Source: Candidatus Poribacteria bacterium (GTDB lineage: Bacteria; Poribacteria; WGA-4E; B28-G17). Taken from it: a stretch of DNA of 40,194 bases. Position 1 is the first letter of the stretch, and each line of letters opens with the position of its first letter. The stretch lies in the NCBI GenBank assembly GCA_021162805.1, contig JAGGXZ010000230.1, positions 1 to 40,194 of the forward strand. The letters run 5' to 3'. Shown piece by piece: positions 32,868 to 40,194 of the stretch. The notes under the pieces are model-generated. The model had not been told where the DNA came from and ran no database searches. It worked only from the letters and a program-made list of their open reading frames with translations. The position numbers were made by a program, and so were the translations under genes.

Positions 32868-35572
32868 CCCCTTATCTCCTCGATGGCTTTCAAAAGCTCT
32901 TCCCTGACATTTTCACCTTTTCGAACTATCGATCTGACGTTGCCGGTGAGTTTTTCCCTCTCATCGGGTGAGAGATCCTTAGCGGTGCAGATAACAACCG
33001 GTATTCGGTTTAGAGCCGTCGATTCCCTCAGATTTCTCAGAACCTCGAAACCATCTATCCCCGGCATGATGAGGTCCAGGATGATCAGCCCCGGCTTTTC
33101 AGAGGAGAGCCTCTCAAGCGCCTCCCCGCCGCTGGTTGCCGGAATGACGACATATCCGGCCTCATCGAGTATCAAGCTTAGCAACCTCAGGTCTTCCTCC
33201 TGATCCTCCACGACCATAACCTTATCGGTTTGTAACTTCAATCCTTCCAGCAATTTTATGAGCTGATCTCTATCTATGGGTTTTACAAGATATCCGGCGG
33301 CACCCAGTGAGAAGCCGAGCTGATAATCATCGACGACCGATACGATTATCACCGGTATATCGGAGGTTTCGGGGTAGGACTTCAGCTCCTGAAGCACCTG
33401 CCATCCGTCTTTCATGGGGAGCATGACGTCCAGGGTTATGGCGAAGGGCTTCAACGTGCGGGCCTTCTCGATCGCCTCCACCCCGTTTTGAGCCACCTCA
33501 ACCTCATATCCCGCCTCGCTTAAATAAAGTCGAAGCAGATGTGCGGCTTGAGGATTATCCTCCGCGACGAGGATCAGATCCTCCCCTTTCCTGACCTTGG
33601 CAGAAGGGGTAACAAGGCTCTCCTCGACGTGAACGGGTTTAGGTATGGTGAAGCTGAACCTACTCCCTCTGCCGTATTCGCTTTCGACCCATATCCTGCC
33701 GCCGTGCATCTCGACCAATCTCTTGGTCAGCGCCAGGCCCAGTCCCGTTCCCTCATATTCCCTGGAGTAGGAGGAGTCGATCTGAACGAACTCCTCAAAG
33801 AGCTTCGGTATATCCTCCTCTCTGATCCCGATGCCCGTATCCTGGACGGTGAAGGTGAACTCCCTATCGTTGTGCGAGACTCGGATCGTGACGCTTCCCC
33901 CTTCGGGCGTGAACTTGACGGCGTTGGAAACCAGATTATACATGATCTGCTTGAACCTGACCTTATCGGCGTATATGGGGGGTAGATCCGGTGGGACCTC
34001 CTCCACATAGCGCAGGTTTTTCTCCCTCACGATCTCCGAGACGACTGTTCTGACGCTTTCCAACACCTCATCGATCTTGAAGGTCTCCTTTCTGAGCTCC
34101 ATCCTGCCCGCCTCGATCTTCGACAGGTCCAGGATGTCATTTATCATCCTCAGCAGGTGTTTACCGCTTTCATAGATATCGGTCACGGCATCACGCTGGT
34201 CGTCGTTGAGCTCGCCGCAGAGCCCATCCAGCAATACCTCGGAGAAACCTATAATGGCGTTAAGCGGGGTTCTCAGCTCGTGTGACATCGTCGCGAGGAA
34301 CTCGCTTTTCGCCTTATTCGCTTTTATGAGCTTGCGATTGGCGATCTCCAACTGTCTGGTTCGCCGCTGAACTCTCCTTTCGAGCGTGGCGTTGAGCTCG
34401 TTTATCTCCCTCATTTTCCTTCTCAGCTCCTCCACCATCTCGTTGAACACCTCCGCCATCTCACCTATCTCATCCTTAGCCCCGATGGGAACTGAGACGT
34501 CAAAGCGGCCTGCTGCGATCTCCTTGGCCGCCCTTCTGAGGGATCTGATCGGCCCTGCGATATACTGCTCCGATAGAAGCACACCTGTGACCGAGAAGAT
34601 CAGGATCAAACCGGCGCCGAACAGGAGGATGTAGAATATGAACTTATGCGCCGGAGCAAAGGCGAGGTTCACCTTCTGTAGCGCCAACACCTTCCAGTTT
34701 ATCGGACCGTATGAGACGGAGGCGAAACCTATGATGTTCTCCCCACCTTCCATACTGCCTCTGATCCAGCCGGGATTCGGTGAGAGCCTGTCCATTATCC
34801 CCGATTCGATATGTCTCTCAAATGGCTTCCCTCCGGCGGAATCGAGGACTATATTGCCGTCCTCATCCGCTAGGATCAATCTTATCCTTCGACCCCCTCT
34901 CAAAAGCAGGACGCTTTGGAATATCCCCGAAAGATCCACGACCCCCTTGATAACCCCGACCAGCTTACCGCCGCTTCTGACGGGCAGACACATATTGATG
35001 GAGTATACCTTGGCACTCCGATCGTAAGATATTCCTGTCAGATATACCCCCCTCCTTTTCACCGTCTCCCGCCACCACTCCTCATCGGCTTGCCAGTAAT
35101 CGGTGGTCTTGTTCGTGGAGGCCACAAGCAGCCCTTTGGAATCTGTGGCGAAGATCTCTTTGAAAATCGGATGTGATCCCATAAACAGATCGAGCATTAT
35201 GGCTAGTCGGTTGGAGAGTATCCCGTTGAGGGGCGGATCGGATTCGGTCAGAGAGGCCCACTTCGATTCAACAGATGAGATGAGATCCGAGATATCGGAT
35301 CGGCTCATACCCTCCGATCGAGAGGAGCAAAGATTGAGGAAATTCCGTGTGATGGGGAAGAGGGCGAGAGTTCTGAACACATCGGCGTTGGAGGTGATGG
35401 CGATGGAGATCCTCTCGGCGGAAAGCCTCGCTATATCCTGAAATTCGACGCCTATCTCCCTTTCGCGCTGGATGACGCCGAGGATGTAAAGGGCCGCAAC
35501 GGCCATGAGAAGGGGAATCAGACCGCCGACGACCAGGGTCGTAACCAATTTAGCCCTGATGCTGAGCCTCAT
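32846..35572 (-). CDS. Hybrid histidine kinase with dCache sensor and two receiver domains
   Basis: A 908-residue inner-membrane protein. TM1 about 9-34; a periplasmic sensor of dCache type (about 36-300, [50 protein letters not shown]); TM2 about 305-330; HAMP (about 333-385, [20 protein letters not shown]); HisKA with the phospho-His in [20 protein letters not shown]; HATPase ([48 protein letters not shown]). Two receivers follow (about 675-790 with [13 protein letters not shown] and YLVKPID; about 800-900 with [15 protein letters not shown]). In the second the usual KP pair is KG (VRKGENV). The kinase likely passes phosphate to the downstream regulators. dCache sensors usually bind small ligands such as amino acids or organic acids. 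Confidence 0.93.
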   Translation of the reverse strand: MRLSIRAKLVTTLVVGGLIPLLMAVAALYILGVIQREREIGVEFQDIARLSAERISIAITSNADVFRTLALFPITRNFLNLCSSRSEGMSRSDISDLISSVESKWASLTESDPPLNGILSNRLAIMLDLFMGSHPIFKEIFATDSKGLLVASTNKTTDYWQADEEWWRETVKRRGVYLTGISYDRSAKVYSINMCLPVRSGGKLVGVIKGVVDLSGIFQSVLLLRGGRRIRLILADEDGNIVLDSAGGKPFERHIESGIMDRLSPNPGWIRGSMEGGENIIGFASVSYGPINWKVLALQKVNLAFAPAHKFIFYILLFGAGLILIFSVTGVLLSEQYIAGPIRSLRRAAKEIAAGRFDVSVPIGAKDEIGEMAEVFNEMVEELRRKMREINELNATLERRVQRRTRQLEIANRKLIKANKAKSEFLATMSHELRTPLNAIIGFSEVLLDGLCGELNDDQRDAVTDIYESGKHLLRMINDILDLSKIEAGRMELRKETFKIDEVLESVRTVVSEIVREKNLRYVEEVPPDLPPIYADKVRFKQIMYNLVSNAVKFTPEGGSVTIRVSHNDREFTFTVQDTGIGIREEDIPKLFEEFVQIDSSYSREYEGTGLGLALTKRLVEMHGGRIWVESEYGRGSRFSFTIPKPVHVEESLVTPSAKVRKGEDLILVAEDNPQAAHLLRLYLSEAGYEVEVAQNGVEAIEKARTLKPFAITLDVMLPMKDGWQVLQELKSYPETSDIPVIIVSVVDDYQLGFSLGAAGYLVKPIDRDQLIKLLEGLKLQTDKVMVVEDQEEDLRLLSLILDEAGYVVIPATSGGEALERLSSEKPGLIILDLIMPGIDGFEVLRNLRESTALNRIPVVICTAKDLSPDEREKLTGNVRSIVRKGENVREELLKAIEEIRGWRKKRY

Positions 35573-35622
35573 AAGCCATCACCTCAGAACCTCCCATCTG
35601 AGCTTAGGTCTCACCAAGTAAA

Positions 35623-37557
35623 TTAAAACTTGGCGAAGACCCTGACGAAGGTCTCCATGAAGTTCTGATCGTTCAGTTTCCCCTTCGCCCTCTGTTCGAT
35701 ATATCTGAGACCTATATGGAGGAACATATCCTTCTCATAAGCTATGAAGTTCTTCTCCAGCTCCGCCAGGATCGCCTGCCGGACGAAGTCCTTCTCCCCC
35801 GTTTCATCTATCATATCGTTGTAAAGCCACCACTGTATCCCGCCCGTGATCTTGATCGTCTTCGTGAACTGATAGACGCTCTTAATTATGAAGACGTTGC
35901 TGATATCCCTGACCCTGGTTTGTGCCAGCTCCCTCAGCCTTATCCTATGCTCGATCTTCTTGCCCTCTTTCTCCTCGGTGACGAAATAATCCTTCGGTCG
36001 CTCCTCGACCATCTTAAATCCGTTTCTGGCCATGAACTTATACTGTGGGATTATCTCCAGCGATTTCGAGGGACGGTATCTGTAACTGGTCTTGAATATT
36101 CCGACCTCATAATGGGTATCTTCGCCATCGAAATCCATGTCGTATTGGAATTTCCCCCTCAAGGTGGTGACCATCTTCTTCCTACCTGTATACTCGTAGG
36201 TTATCTTCGCCGTGTTTATCAGATCGTTTTGCATCAACAGCGGATCGTTACGCTCCATCTCCACCTCATATGATCCCCTGAACGGGAAGAACTGAATTGA
36301 GTTCTTGTCGATCATATCCTGTATCTCAGGCAGGGTTTCAAGCAGTTTCTTCTCATCCCGCGATATCGTCCCGACGTAATGCCAGGTGTCGTCCGGTATA
36401 CGATCTCTGACGTATTTGAACTCGTTTTCAATGAGGAGGGAGCCGTTTTTAAAGTTTCTGTTGTGCACGATATCCGCATAGGCCTTGGCCGCTTTCCGAT
36501 CGGTGTTGAGCTTAACCATGTATTGAAGGCCGAGATCGGCATTGGTGGAGGAGCCTCTTCTGCTGACCTTGTATTGGGTCGAAGCATCCACCCCCGTCAA
36601 CCCCACATCGAACTCGTAGTTCGGATCGTGATCGTTCTCCTCCTCATCCCGTATGCCGTTGTTGTTGGTATCCCTCTCGTCCAGGAAATCCTCATCCACG
36701 TCGAAAAGAAGTACGTCGTCCTCGTAATCGAATACGCCGTTGTCGTTCTTATCTAGGTTGCCGGGGATGATAAAGGATGGCGGATCGTTAATCGTGTTAT
36801 CGGTATATCTGTCCTGATCGTCGTTATCGCTGACAGATCTGGATGCGTCATATCTATCGCCCACCCTGAACGCCTTGAGCTGAAGGATCGAGTCGCCTAT
36901 CGTCCTGAACATCTTGAACACGGCGACCGTCGATCGAAGTCTGCCCGAAAGGGTTTTATCGGGGACGCTCTTGGGCGAGAAATCTATCTCCGATTTGATA
37001 CCGTAGTTGGCGAAGTTCGACTCCAGATCTACGCCGAACACCGGCGTCACCCTATAATACCAGGCGGCTCCTATCTTGGTGTTATTTCTCTTCCTCACCA
37101 GCCTCAGCCCTACTCCAGAGCTTCTCACGTCCTTACCGATGACCGGGTTGAGGGGGCCAGGGACCATCAACACGATCAGATCCTGCTTTTCGGATTTGAC
37201 GTCCCACCTGATGCCTGAAAGATCCACCTGGTCGAAAGTATAGGAGGTGAACGTCGTGGGCACATCCCCTAAGCTCAGTATGTTCTTGATGTTGCCCGCC
37301 GTCTCCTCTATGGTCAAGACGCTGTGGAAGCCCTTGCGGAATAATCTGTCGAAGTCGAACCGGTTCTGTTCGACATAGGTCTGCTCCTTCTCCTCGGGAA
37401 GCTCGGCCAGAAAGTTTCTTTTCTCGGTAAAATCGTATTCAACCCTTCCGGAGAGAAAGAGCTTACCGAAAAGGCTGTAAACCTCTTTGCCATAGGAGAT
37501 TCCCGACGCTAAAAGCAGCGCCAGGACAAGCAACATAGGTGTCTTCAATCGCCTCAT
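35623..37557 (-). CDS. Outer-membrane beta-barrel protein with calcium-binding Asp-rich loop
   Basis: A 644-residue exported protein. Signal peptide about 1-23 (MLLVLALLLASGISYG). Alternating short amphipathic strands (LFGKLFLSGRVEYDF, KIGAAWYYRVTPVFGVD, LGLQYMVKLNT, MVTTLRGKFQYDMDF, TSYRYRPSKSLEIIPQYKFM, IKITGGIQWWLY, MFLHIGLRYIEQ) and the terminal FVRVFAKF, ending in Phe, mark a transmembrane beta-barrel recognised by the BAM system. Residues about 265-315 hold EF-hand or thrombospondin-3-like repeats (LDKNDNGVFDYEDD, RDTNNNGIRDEEEN), which should bind calcium. The ATG overlaps the FAH stop by 4 bp. It sits just upstream of the hybrid kinase, so it may supply or monitor the ligand for the sensor. 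Confidence 0.82.
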   Translation of the reverse strand: MRRLKTPMLLVLALLLASGISYGKEVYSLFGKLFLSGRVEYDFTEKRNFLAELPEEKEQTYVEQNRFDFDRLFRKGFHSVLTIEETAGNIKNILSLGDVPTTFTSYTFDQVDLSGIRWDVKSEKQDLIVLMVPGPLNPVIGKDVRSSGVGLRLVRKRNNTKIGAAWYYRVTPVFGVDLESNFANYGIKSEIDFSPKSVPDKTLSGRLRSTVAVFKMFRTIGDSILQLKAFRVGDRYDASRSVSDNDDQDRYTDNTINDPPSFIIPGNLDKNDNGVFDYEDDVLLFDVDEDFLDERDTNNNGIRDEEENDHDPNYEFDVGLTGVDASTQYKVSRRGSSTNADLGLQYMVKLNTDRKAAKAYADIVHNRNFKNGSLLIENEFKYVRDRIPDDTWHYVGTISRDEKKLLETLPEIQDMIDKNSIQFFPFRGSYEVEMERNDPLLMQNDLINTAKITYEYTGRKKMVTTLRGKFQYDMDFDGEDTHYEVGIFKTSYRYRPSKSLEIIPQYKFMARNGFKMVEERPKDYFVTEEKEGKKIEHRIRLRELAQTRVRDISNVFIIKSVYQFTKTIKITGGIQWWLYNDMIDETGEKDFVRQAILAELEKNFIAYEKDMFLHIGLRYIEQRAKGKLNDQNFMETFVRVFAKF

Positions 37558-38492
37558 TTTCCCATCTCCGATTCAACCGGATTTACGAGTTCACCGATCC
37601 TCTCGATCTTTATTCTGATAAGATCCCCCTTTTTCAGGAAGATCCCCCGTGCCGCTCCAGTTCCCTCCGGGGTTCCGGTTGAGATCACATCTCCGGGTTC
37701 CAGAGTGAGAAGGGTTGATATGAACTGGATCAGCTCCGGCACGGTGAAGATCATGTGGTTTGTGTTTGAATCCTGCATCACTTCGCCGTTCACCGTGAGC
37801 GATATCCGGAGGGAATGAGGATCCGGTATCTCATCCTTGGTGACGATCCACGGCCCCATGGGTGCAAAGGTGTCGAACCATTTGCCGTTGAGCCAGTCGA
37901 ACCACCTATCGCCCTCTCGCGGCTCGCGCTCTTTGGGTACTTTCAGCCTTCGCTCGGAGACATCGTTCACGATCGTATAACCGAAGACGTAATCGTAGGC
38001 CTCCTCGGCGGATATAAACTTACCCCGTCTGCCGATGACGACACCCAGCTCGGCTTCCCAGTCGATCCTGTTCCCGTTTCTGGGAATTACGATCGGCTCG
38101 CCGTGACCGATAACCGTCGTTGATGGGGGCTTCATGAAGACGCGCGGCGTCACCTTTGACTTATCATAGGCCGTTCCGCCGCCCTCGCGGATATGCTCGG
38201 CGTAGTTGCCCGCCAGACATAGAAGCTTACGCGGATAGGTTATAGGCGGCTTGAGCCTCTCCGGGATCGGCAGGCTCACACGTATCCCCTTCGAGATGAT
38301 CTCCATCGTCTCCTCAAGGAGCTCCATCGACTCATCCATGTTTTCGATGAATGTCAGCGTATCGTCAAACAGAGCAGCCCTGTATGATTTGCCGCCGCCG
38401 GTGAGATATGTCGCCTTGAGATCTATCGCCTCATTCCCCAGGAGGACACAAAGCCTATTTTCCCCCTTCTCTTCTATCTGTAAAAATTTCAT
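37554..38492 (-). CDS. Fumarylacetoacetate hydrolase (FAH) family protein
   Basis: A 312-residue cytoplasmic protein with AAGGGGG before ATG. It shows the FAH fold: LLCLAGNYAEHIREGG, RVFMKPPSTTVIG, metal ligands Glu 146 and Glu 148 in DWEAELGVVIG and Asp 177 in IVNDVSERR, GPWIVTKDEIPDP, LTVNGEVMQDSNTNHMIF and GDVISTGTPEGTG. The family hydrolyses or decarboxylates 1,3-diketo acids (for example in aromatic or sugar-acid breakdown). The exact substrate is not set. The gene opens the operon with the outer-membrane protein and the two-component genes, under the promoter at 38551-38579. Confidence 0.92.
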   Translation of the reverse strand: MKFLQIEEKGENRLCVLLGNEAIDLKATYLTGGGKSYRAALFDDTLTFIENMDESMELLEETMEIISKGIRVSLPIPERLKPPITYPRKLLCLAGNYAEHIREGGGTAYDKSKVTPRVFMKPPSTTVIGHGEPIVIPRNGNRIDWEAELGVVIGRRGKFISAEEAYDYVFGYTIVNDVSERRLKVPKEREPREGDRWFDWLNGKWFDTFAPMGPWIVTKDEIPDPHSLRISLTVNGEVMQDSNTNHMIFTVPELIQFISTLLTLEPGDVISTGTPEGTGAARGIFLKKGDLIRIKIERIGELVNPVESEMGK

Positions 38493-38550
38493 CGGTATCC
38501 CCCTTCCATTCAGTTGAAAGCAGGAAATTCAATATCACGTGAACTTTGAT

Positions 38551-38579
38551 ATTTTAGCATACCTGGTAGATGAGGGCAA
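38551..38579 (-). promoter_or_regulatory. Extended -10 promoter for the FAH/OMP/two-component operon
   Basis: Minus-strand TTGCCC (38579-38574) and TAAAAT (38556-38551) are 17 bp apart, with TGC before the -10 (TGCTAAAAT). It lies about 60 bp upstream of the FAH start at 38492. Confidence 0.65.
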
Positions 38580-38582
38580 ACC

Positions 38583-38612
38583 TTGATTCCAAGTTGCCCG
38601 CCGTGGTATCAT
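38583..38612 (+). promoter_or_regulatory. Promoter of the broken flavodoxin gene
   Basis: TTGATT (38583-38588) and TATCAT (38607-38612), 18 bp apart, lie 22 bp before the ATG at 38635. It could still drive the GH5 gene at 38805. Confidence 0.45.
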
Positions 38613-38634
38613 GTAAAAAACGCGGAGGTGGAAT

Positions 38635-38788
38635 ATGGCCAGGAAAGTGCTGATAGTCTATCACTCACAGGGAGGAAACTAAAAAACACGTCGTACGCTA
38701 GCGCGCTGAACGTTGGAACGTTAAACGCTCAACGTGCTAACGTTTCAAGCTTTTACTCAATGCCGTGACCGACGGCGGAGCCAAATGA
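38635..38788 (+). pseudogene. Flavodoxin/WrbA-like gene cut after its P-loop
   Basis: A good start (GGAGG, ATG at 38635) gives MARKVLIVYHSQGGN and then TAA (38680). This is the FMN-phosphate-binding N-terminus of flavodoxin/NADPH-dependent FMN reductase-type proteins ('KvLIvYyS..GnT'). The next 60 bp are the AACGTT tract. After it the sequence reads LLLNAVTDGGAK and a stop in another frame, possibly another piece of the same gene. The gene is not functional. Confidence 0.55.
38688..38747. repeat. AACGTT-based short-period repeat tract
   Basis: AACG units start at 38709, 38717, 38724, 38731 and 38739, about every 7-8 bp, within a run rich in ACGT and CGCT words. It replaces the flavodoxin coding sequence right after codon 15. 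Its place at a breakpoint parallels the GTCCGC tract at 24744. Confidence 0.5.
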
Positions 38789-38804
38789 TTGAGGGAGGGA
38801 ACCG

Positions 38805-39812
38805 ATGGATAAGGGAGAAACCGTTCCGGTTGAACCTTCGCCTGAAAAGTTGCCCAGATGGCGAGGTTTTAATCTCTTGGAGAAGTTCAACGTCTCACGC
38901 AATGAGAGGTTTAGAGAGGAGGATTTCGCTTGGATATCCGAGCTAGGGTTTAACTTCGTCCGTCTCCCAATGGACTATCGGTGCTGGATCGATCAGTCCG
39001 ACTGGACGAAATTCAGCGAGGAGGTCCTCAAGGAGATAGATGAGGCGGTCGAGCTGGGCGGAAGATTCAAGGTTCACGTTTGTCTCAACTTCCACAGAGC
39101 CCCCGGCTATACGGTCGCGAAGCCCCCTGAGAGGTTATCCCTCTGGGAGGACGAGGAGGCTCAGAGGGTTTGTGCCCTCCACTGGGCCCGTTTCGCCGAG
39201 AGATACAGGGGCGTGCCGAATAGAATTCTGAGCTTCAACCTCTTCAACGAACCGGCGCATGTGACTCCCGAAGCGCATAGATCGGTCGTCGAGAAAATGC
39301 TTGACGCCATACGAGGAGAAGATCCCGATAGATTGGTCATATGCGACGGCAGAGATTGGGGAAACACTCCCCCCTTTGAGCTTGTAGGATTGGGGGTCGC
39401 CGCCGCCACGAGGGGATACCAGCCGATGAAGGTGACCCATTACAGGGCGGGCTGGATAGGCGGTTCAGATAGATGGGATGTGCCCACATGGCCGCTCAGG
39501 GATGGTCAAACGGTCTGGAACGGAGAAACGCTCAGACAAAGGATGATCGAACCGTGGAAGGAGCTCGAGTCGAAAGGCGTTGGGATCATGATCGGCGAAT
39601 TCGGGGCCTATAACAAAACCCCCCATGACGTGGTATTAAGCTGGATGAGGGATTGCCTGGAGCTTTGGAGAGAGGCGGGATGGGGATGGGCGATGTGGAA
39701 CTTCAGAGGAGCCTTCGGGGTGCTCGATAGCGATCGGGAGGACGTGCGATATGAGGATTGGAGGGGTCATAAGCTCGACAGGGAAATGCTCGATCTGATC
39801 CGGATGTATTAG
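38805..39812 (+). CDS. GH5-family glycoside hydrolase without signal peptide
   Basis: A 335-residue protein, GAGGGAGGG 5 nt before ATG. It has the GH5 barrel landmarks: RGFNLLEKFNV (18-30), WISELGFNFVRLPMDYRCW, KVHVCLNFHRAPGYTV, LSFNLFNEPAHV (acid/base Glu 149), VTHYRAGW and VGIMIGEFGAYNKT (nucleophile Glu 265), then WAMWNFRGAFGVLDS. GH5 enzymes cleave beta-1,4 glucans, mannans and related sugars. No signal peptide or membrane segment is present, so it probably works in the cytoplasm on imported oligosaccharides or glycosides. It follows the broken flavodoxin gene and may borrow that promoter. Confidence 0.9.
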   Translation: MDKGETVPVEPSPEKLPRWRGFNLLEKFNVSRNERFREEDFAWISELGFNFVRLPMDYRCWIDQSDWTKFSEEVLKEIDEAVELGGRFKVHVCLNFHRAPGYTVAKPPERLSLWEDEEAQRVCALHWARFAERYRGVPNRILSFNLFNEPAHVTPEAHRSVVEKMLDAIRGEDPDRLVICDGRDWGNTPPFELVGLGVAAATRGYQPMKVTHYRAGWIGGSDRWDVPTWPLRDGQTVWNGETLRQRMIEPWKELESKGVGIMIGEFGAYNKTPHDVVLSWMRDCLELWREAGWGWAMWNFRGAFGVLDSDREDVRYEDWRGHKLDREMLDLIRMY

Positions 39813-39851
39813 CTCAATACCATCTTTTATAACTCGCTCTTTGCCGGTCAT
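39812..39851 (-). pseudogene. First codons of a lost gene, possibly uroporphyrinogen-decarboxylase-like
   Basis: Behind the minus-strand promoter at 39891-39919 an ATG (39851) starts MTGKERVIKDGIE. The frame then continues only as antisense of the GH5 gene. MTGKERV is a typical opening of UroD-like corrinoid methyltransferase genes ('MTs+ERV..ai'). I read it as a promoter and start codons left behind when the rest was replaced. The match is very short. Confidence 0.25.
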
Positions 39852-39890
39852 TTTAACTTCATCCCCTAAACTTGGCAGGTTCTTCAGCCT

Positions 39891-39919
39891 ATTATAGCCC
39901 TAGGGAGAATAACCGTCAA
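39891..39919 (-). promoter_or_regulatory. Orphan strong promoter reading antisense into the GH5 gene
   Basis: Minus-strand TTGACG (39919-39914) and a perfect TATAAT (39896-39891) are 17 bp apart. The only ORF behind it runs antisense through the GH5 3' end. It could make an antisense RNA to the GH5 gene. Confidence 0.6.
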
Positions 39920-40078
39920 CATGAACCTCTATCCCGCAGATCGTCCCGTGATCTCCTCCCTTGCTAACATAATGGGGGATTTCCACGGGGTATTTTTTCA
40001 AAAGAGGTTGCAAACTCCTCGGCTGTTGGTGTATACTGATAGATACCTCATCGGTAGCTCCTTCTACAAAGGAGTCAA

Positions 40079-40194
40079 CTATAAGGAATTCACAGGGACA
40101 CCTCCATGATCAAAATAAGTTTCGTTAGAGAGCATAGCAAAGATAACCCTGATAAGCTTATGAGCCACAGCGAGAATAGCCTTCTTATAAGGGA
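40079..40194 (-). mobile_element. C-terminus of an IS110-family transposase, cut by the window edge
   Basis: Reading leftward from the window edge in frame with the TAG at 40081-40079 gives PYKKAILAVAHKLIRVIFAM, then LSNETYFDHGGVPVNSL. 'KKA(I)vAvA+KLl..If.mL' is the conserved C-terminal helix of IS110 (DEDD/IS116/IS902) transposases. The gene begins outside the window. The 39813-40078 stretch downstream holds the orphan promoter and the start-codon remnant. A small hairpin (CTCCTT with AAGGAG near 40061-40074) is near the element end. The element boundary cannot be placed from this side alone. Confidence 0.7.

Noticed and set aside
39840-40078. A bridge-RNA-like non-coding segment next to the IS110 transposase end
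   Set aside because: IS110-type bridge RNA may lie at either end of the element depending on subgroup, and the element boundary is not visible; the only hairpin seen is small.
1-40194. tRNA, rRNA and CRISPR arrays
   Set aside because: No cloverleaf, conserved rRNA segment or regularly spaced identical repeats were seen by eye; a covariance search would be needed to exclude small RNAs.

Overview
The window is one dense stretch of a Gram-negative bacterial chromosome. Outer-membrane proteins (a PorV-like barrel; a barrel ending in Phe), many signal peptides, Shine-Dalgarno starts and sigma70-like promoters support this. The mix of LamG/ConA proteins, BNR and TolB propellers, a sulfatase-modifying-factor-type protein, a DUF6785-type membrane protein, polysaccharide lyases and a secreted family ending in KLATTWGEIKR is what I associate with Candidatus Poribacteria or a close relative. 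That placement is inference. I found no rRNA, tRNA or CRISPR array.

Layout. 1-4000: a 12-box BNR/GH74-like secreted propeller facing a second propeller-like secreted protein. 4155-6560: a gene graveyard (MttB, PL10 pectate lyase, GH2 sugar-binding and Calx-beta/PKD/ConA fragments). 6657-8454: a LamG protein and an FGE-sulfatase-domain protein, both leftward. 8698-15207: a four-gene rightward operon (TolB-LamG fusion, two AlgX/AlgJ-like SGNH proteins, an AlgI-like MBOAT), which reads as an exopolysaccharide O-acetylation module. 15313-16953: a large secreted protein of unknown function. 17172-18246: a toxin-antitoxin pair and a small lipoprotein next to attC-like sequences. 18615-21331: a PL1 pectate lyase with an SD-sequestering hairpin, then an M24B aminopeptidase. 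21315-30237: a leftward series (DUF6785 membrane protein, unknown protein, LysM-M23 endopeptidase, PorV/lytic-transglycosylase fusion, two broken genes, HDAC-like deacetylase, Dus-like TIM barrel, TolB propeller, broken ConA gene). 30381-31235: a secreted protein with its own promoter and hairpin. 31316-38492: a leftward operon of FAH hydrolase, outer-membrane barrel, hybrid histidine kinase, DivK-like regulator and PP2C-type response regulator. 38635-40194: a broken flavodoxin gene, a GH5 glycosidase without a signal peptide, an orphan antisense promoter and the end of an IS110-type transposase.

Biology. The genes suggest a polysaccharide-degrading, polymer-secreting cell: pectin and glucan enzymes, carbohydrate-binding propellers, an acetylated exopolymer module, peptidoglycan remodelling tied to the outer membrane, and a phosphorelay ending in an anti-sigma-type phosphatase. 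Two themes stand out. First, many gene fragments sit at junctions, two of them ending exactly at tracts of short-period repeats. Second, unrelated secreted proteins share a C-terminal motif (TPV-x4-KL-xx-xW) that could be a sorting tag. Several active promoters share an extended -10 element, TGnTARAAT.
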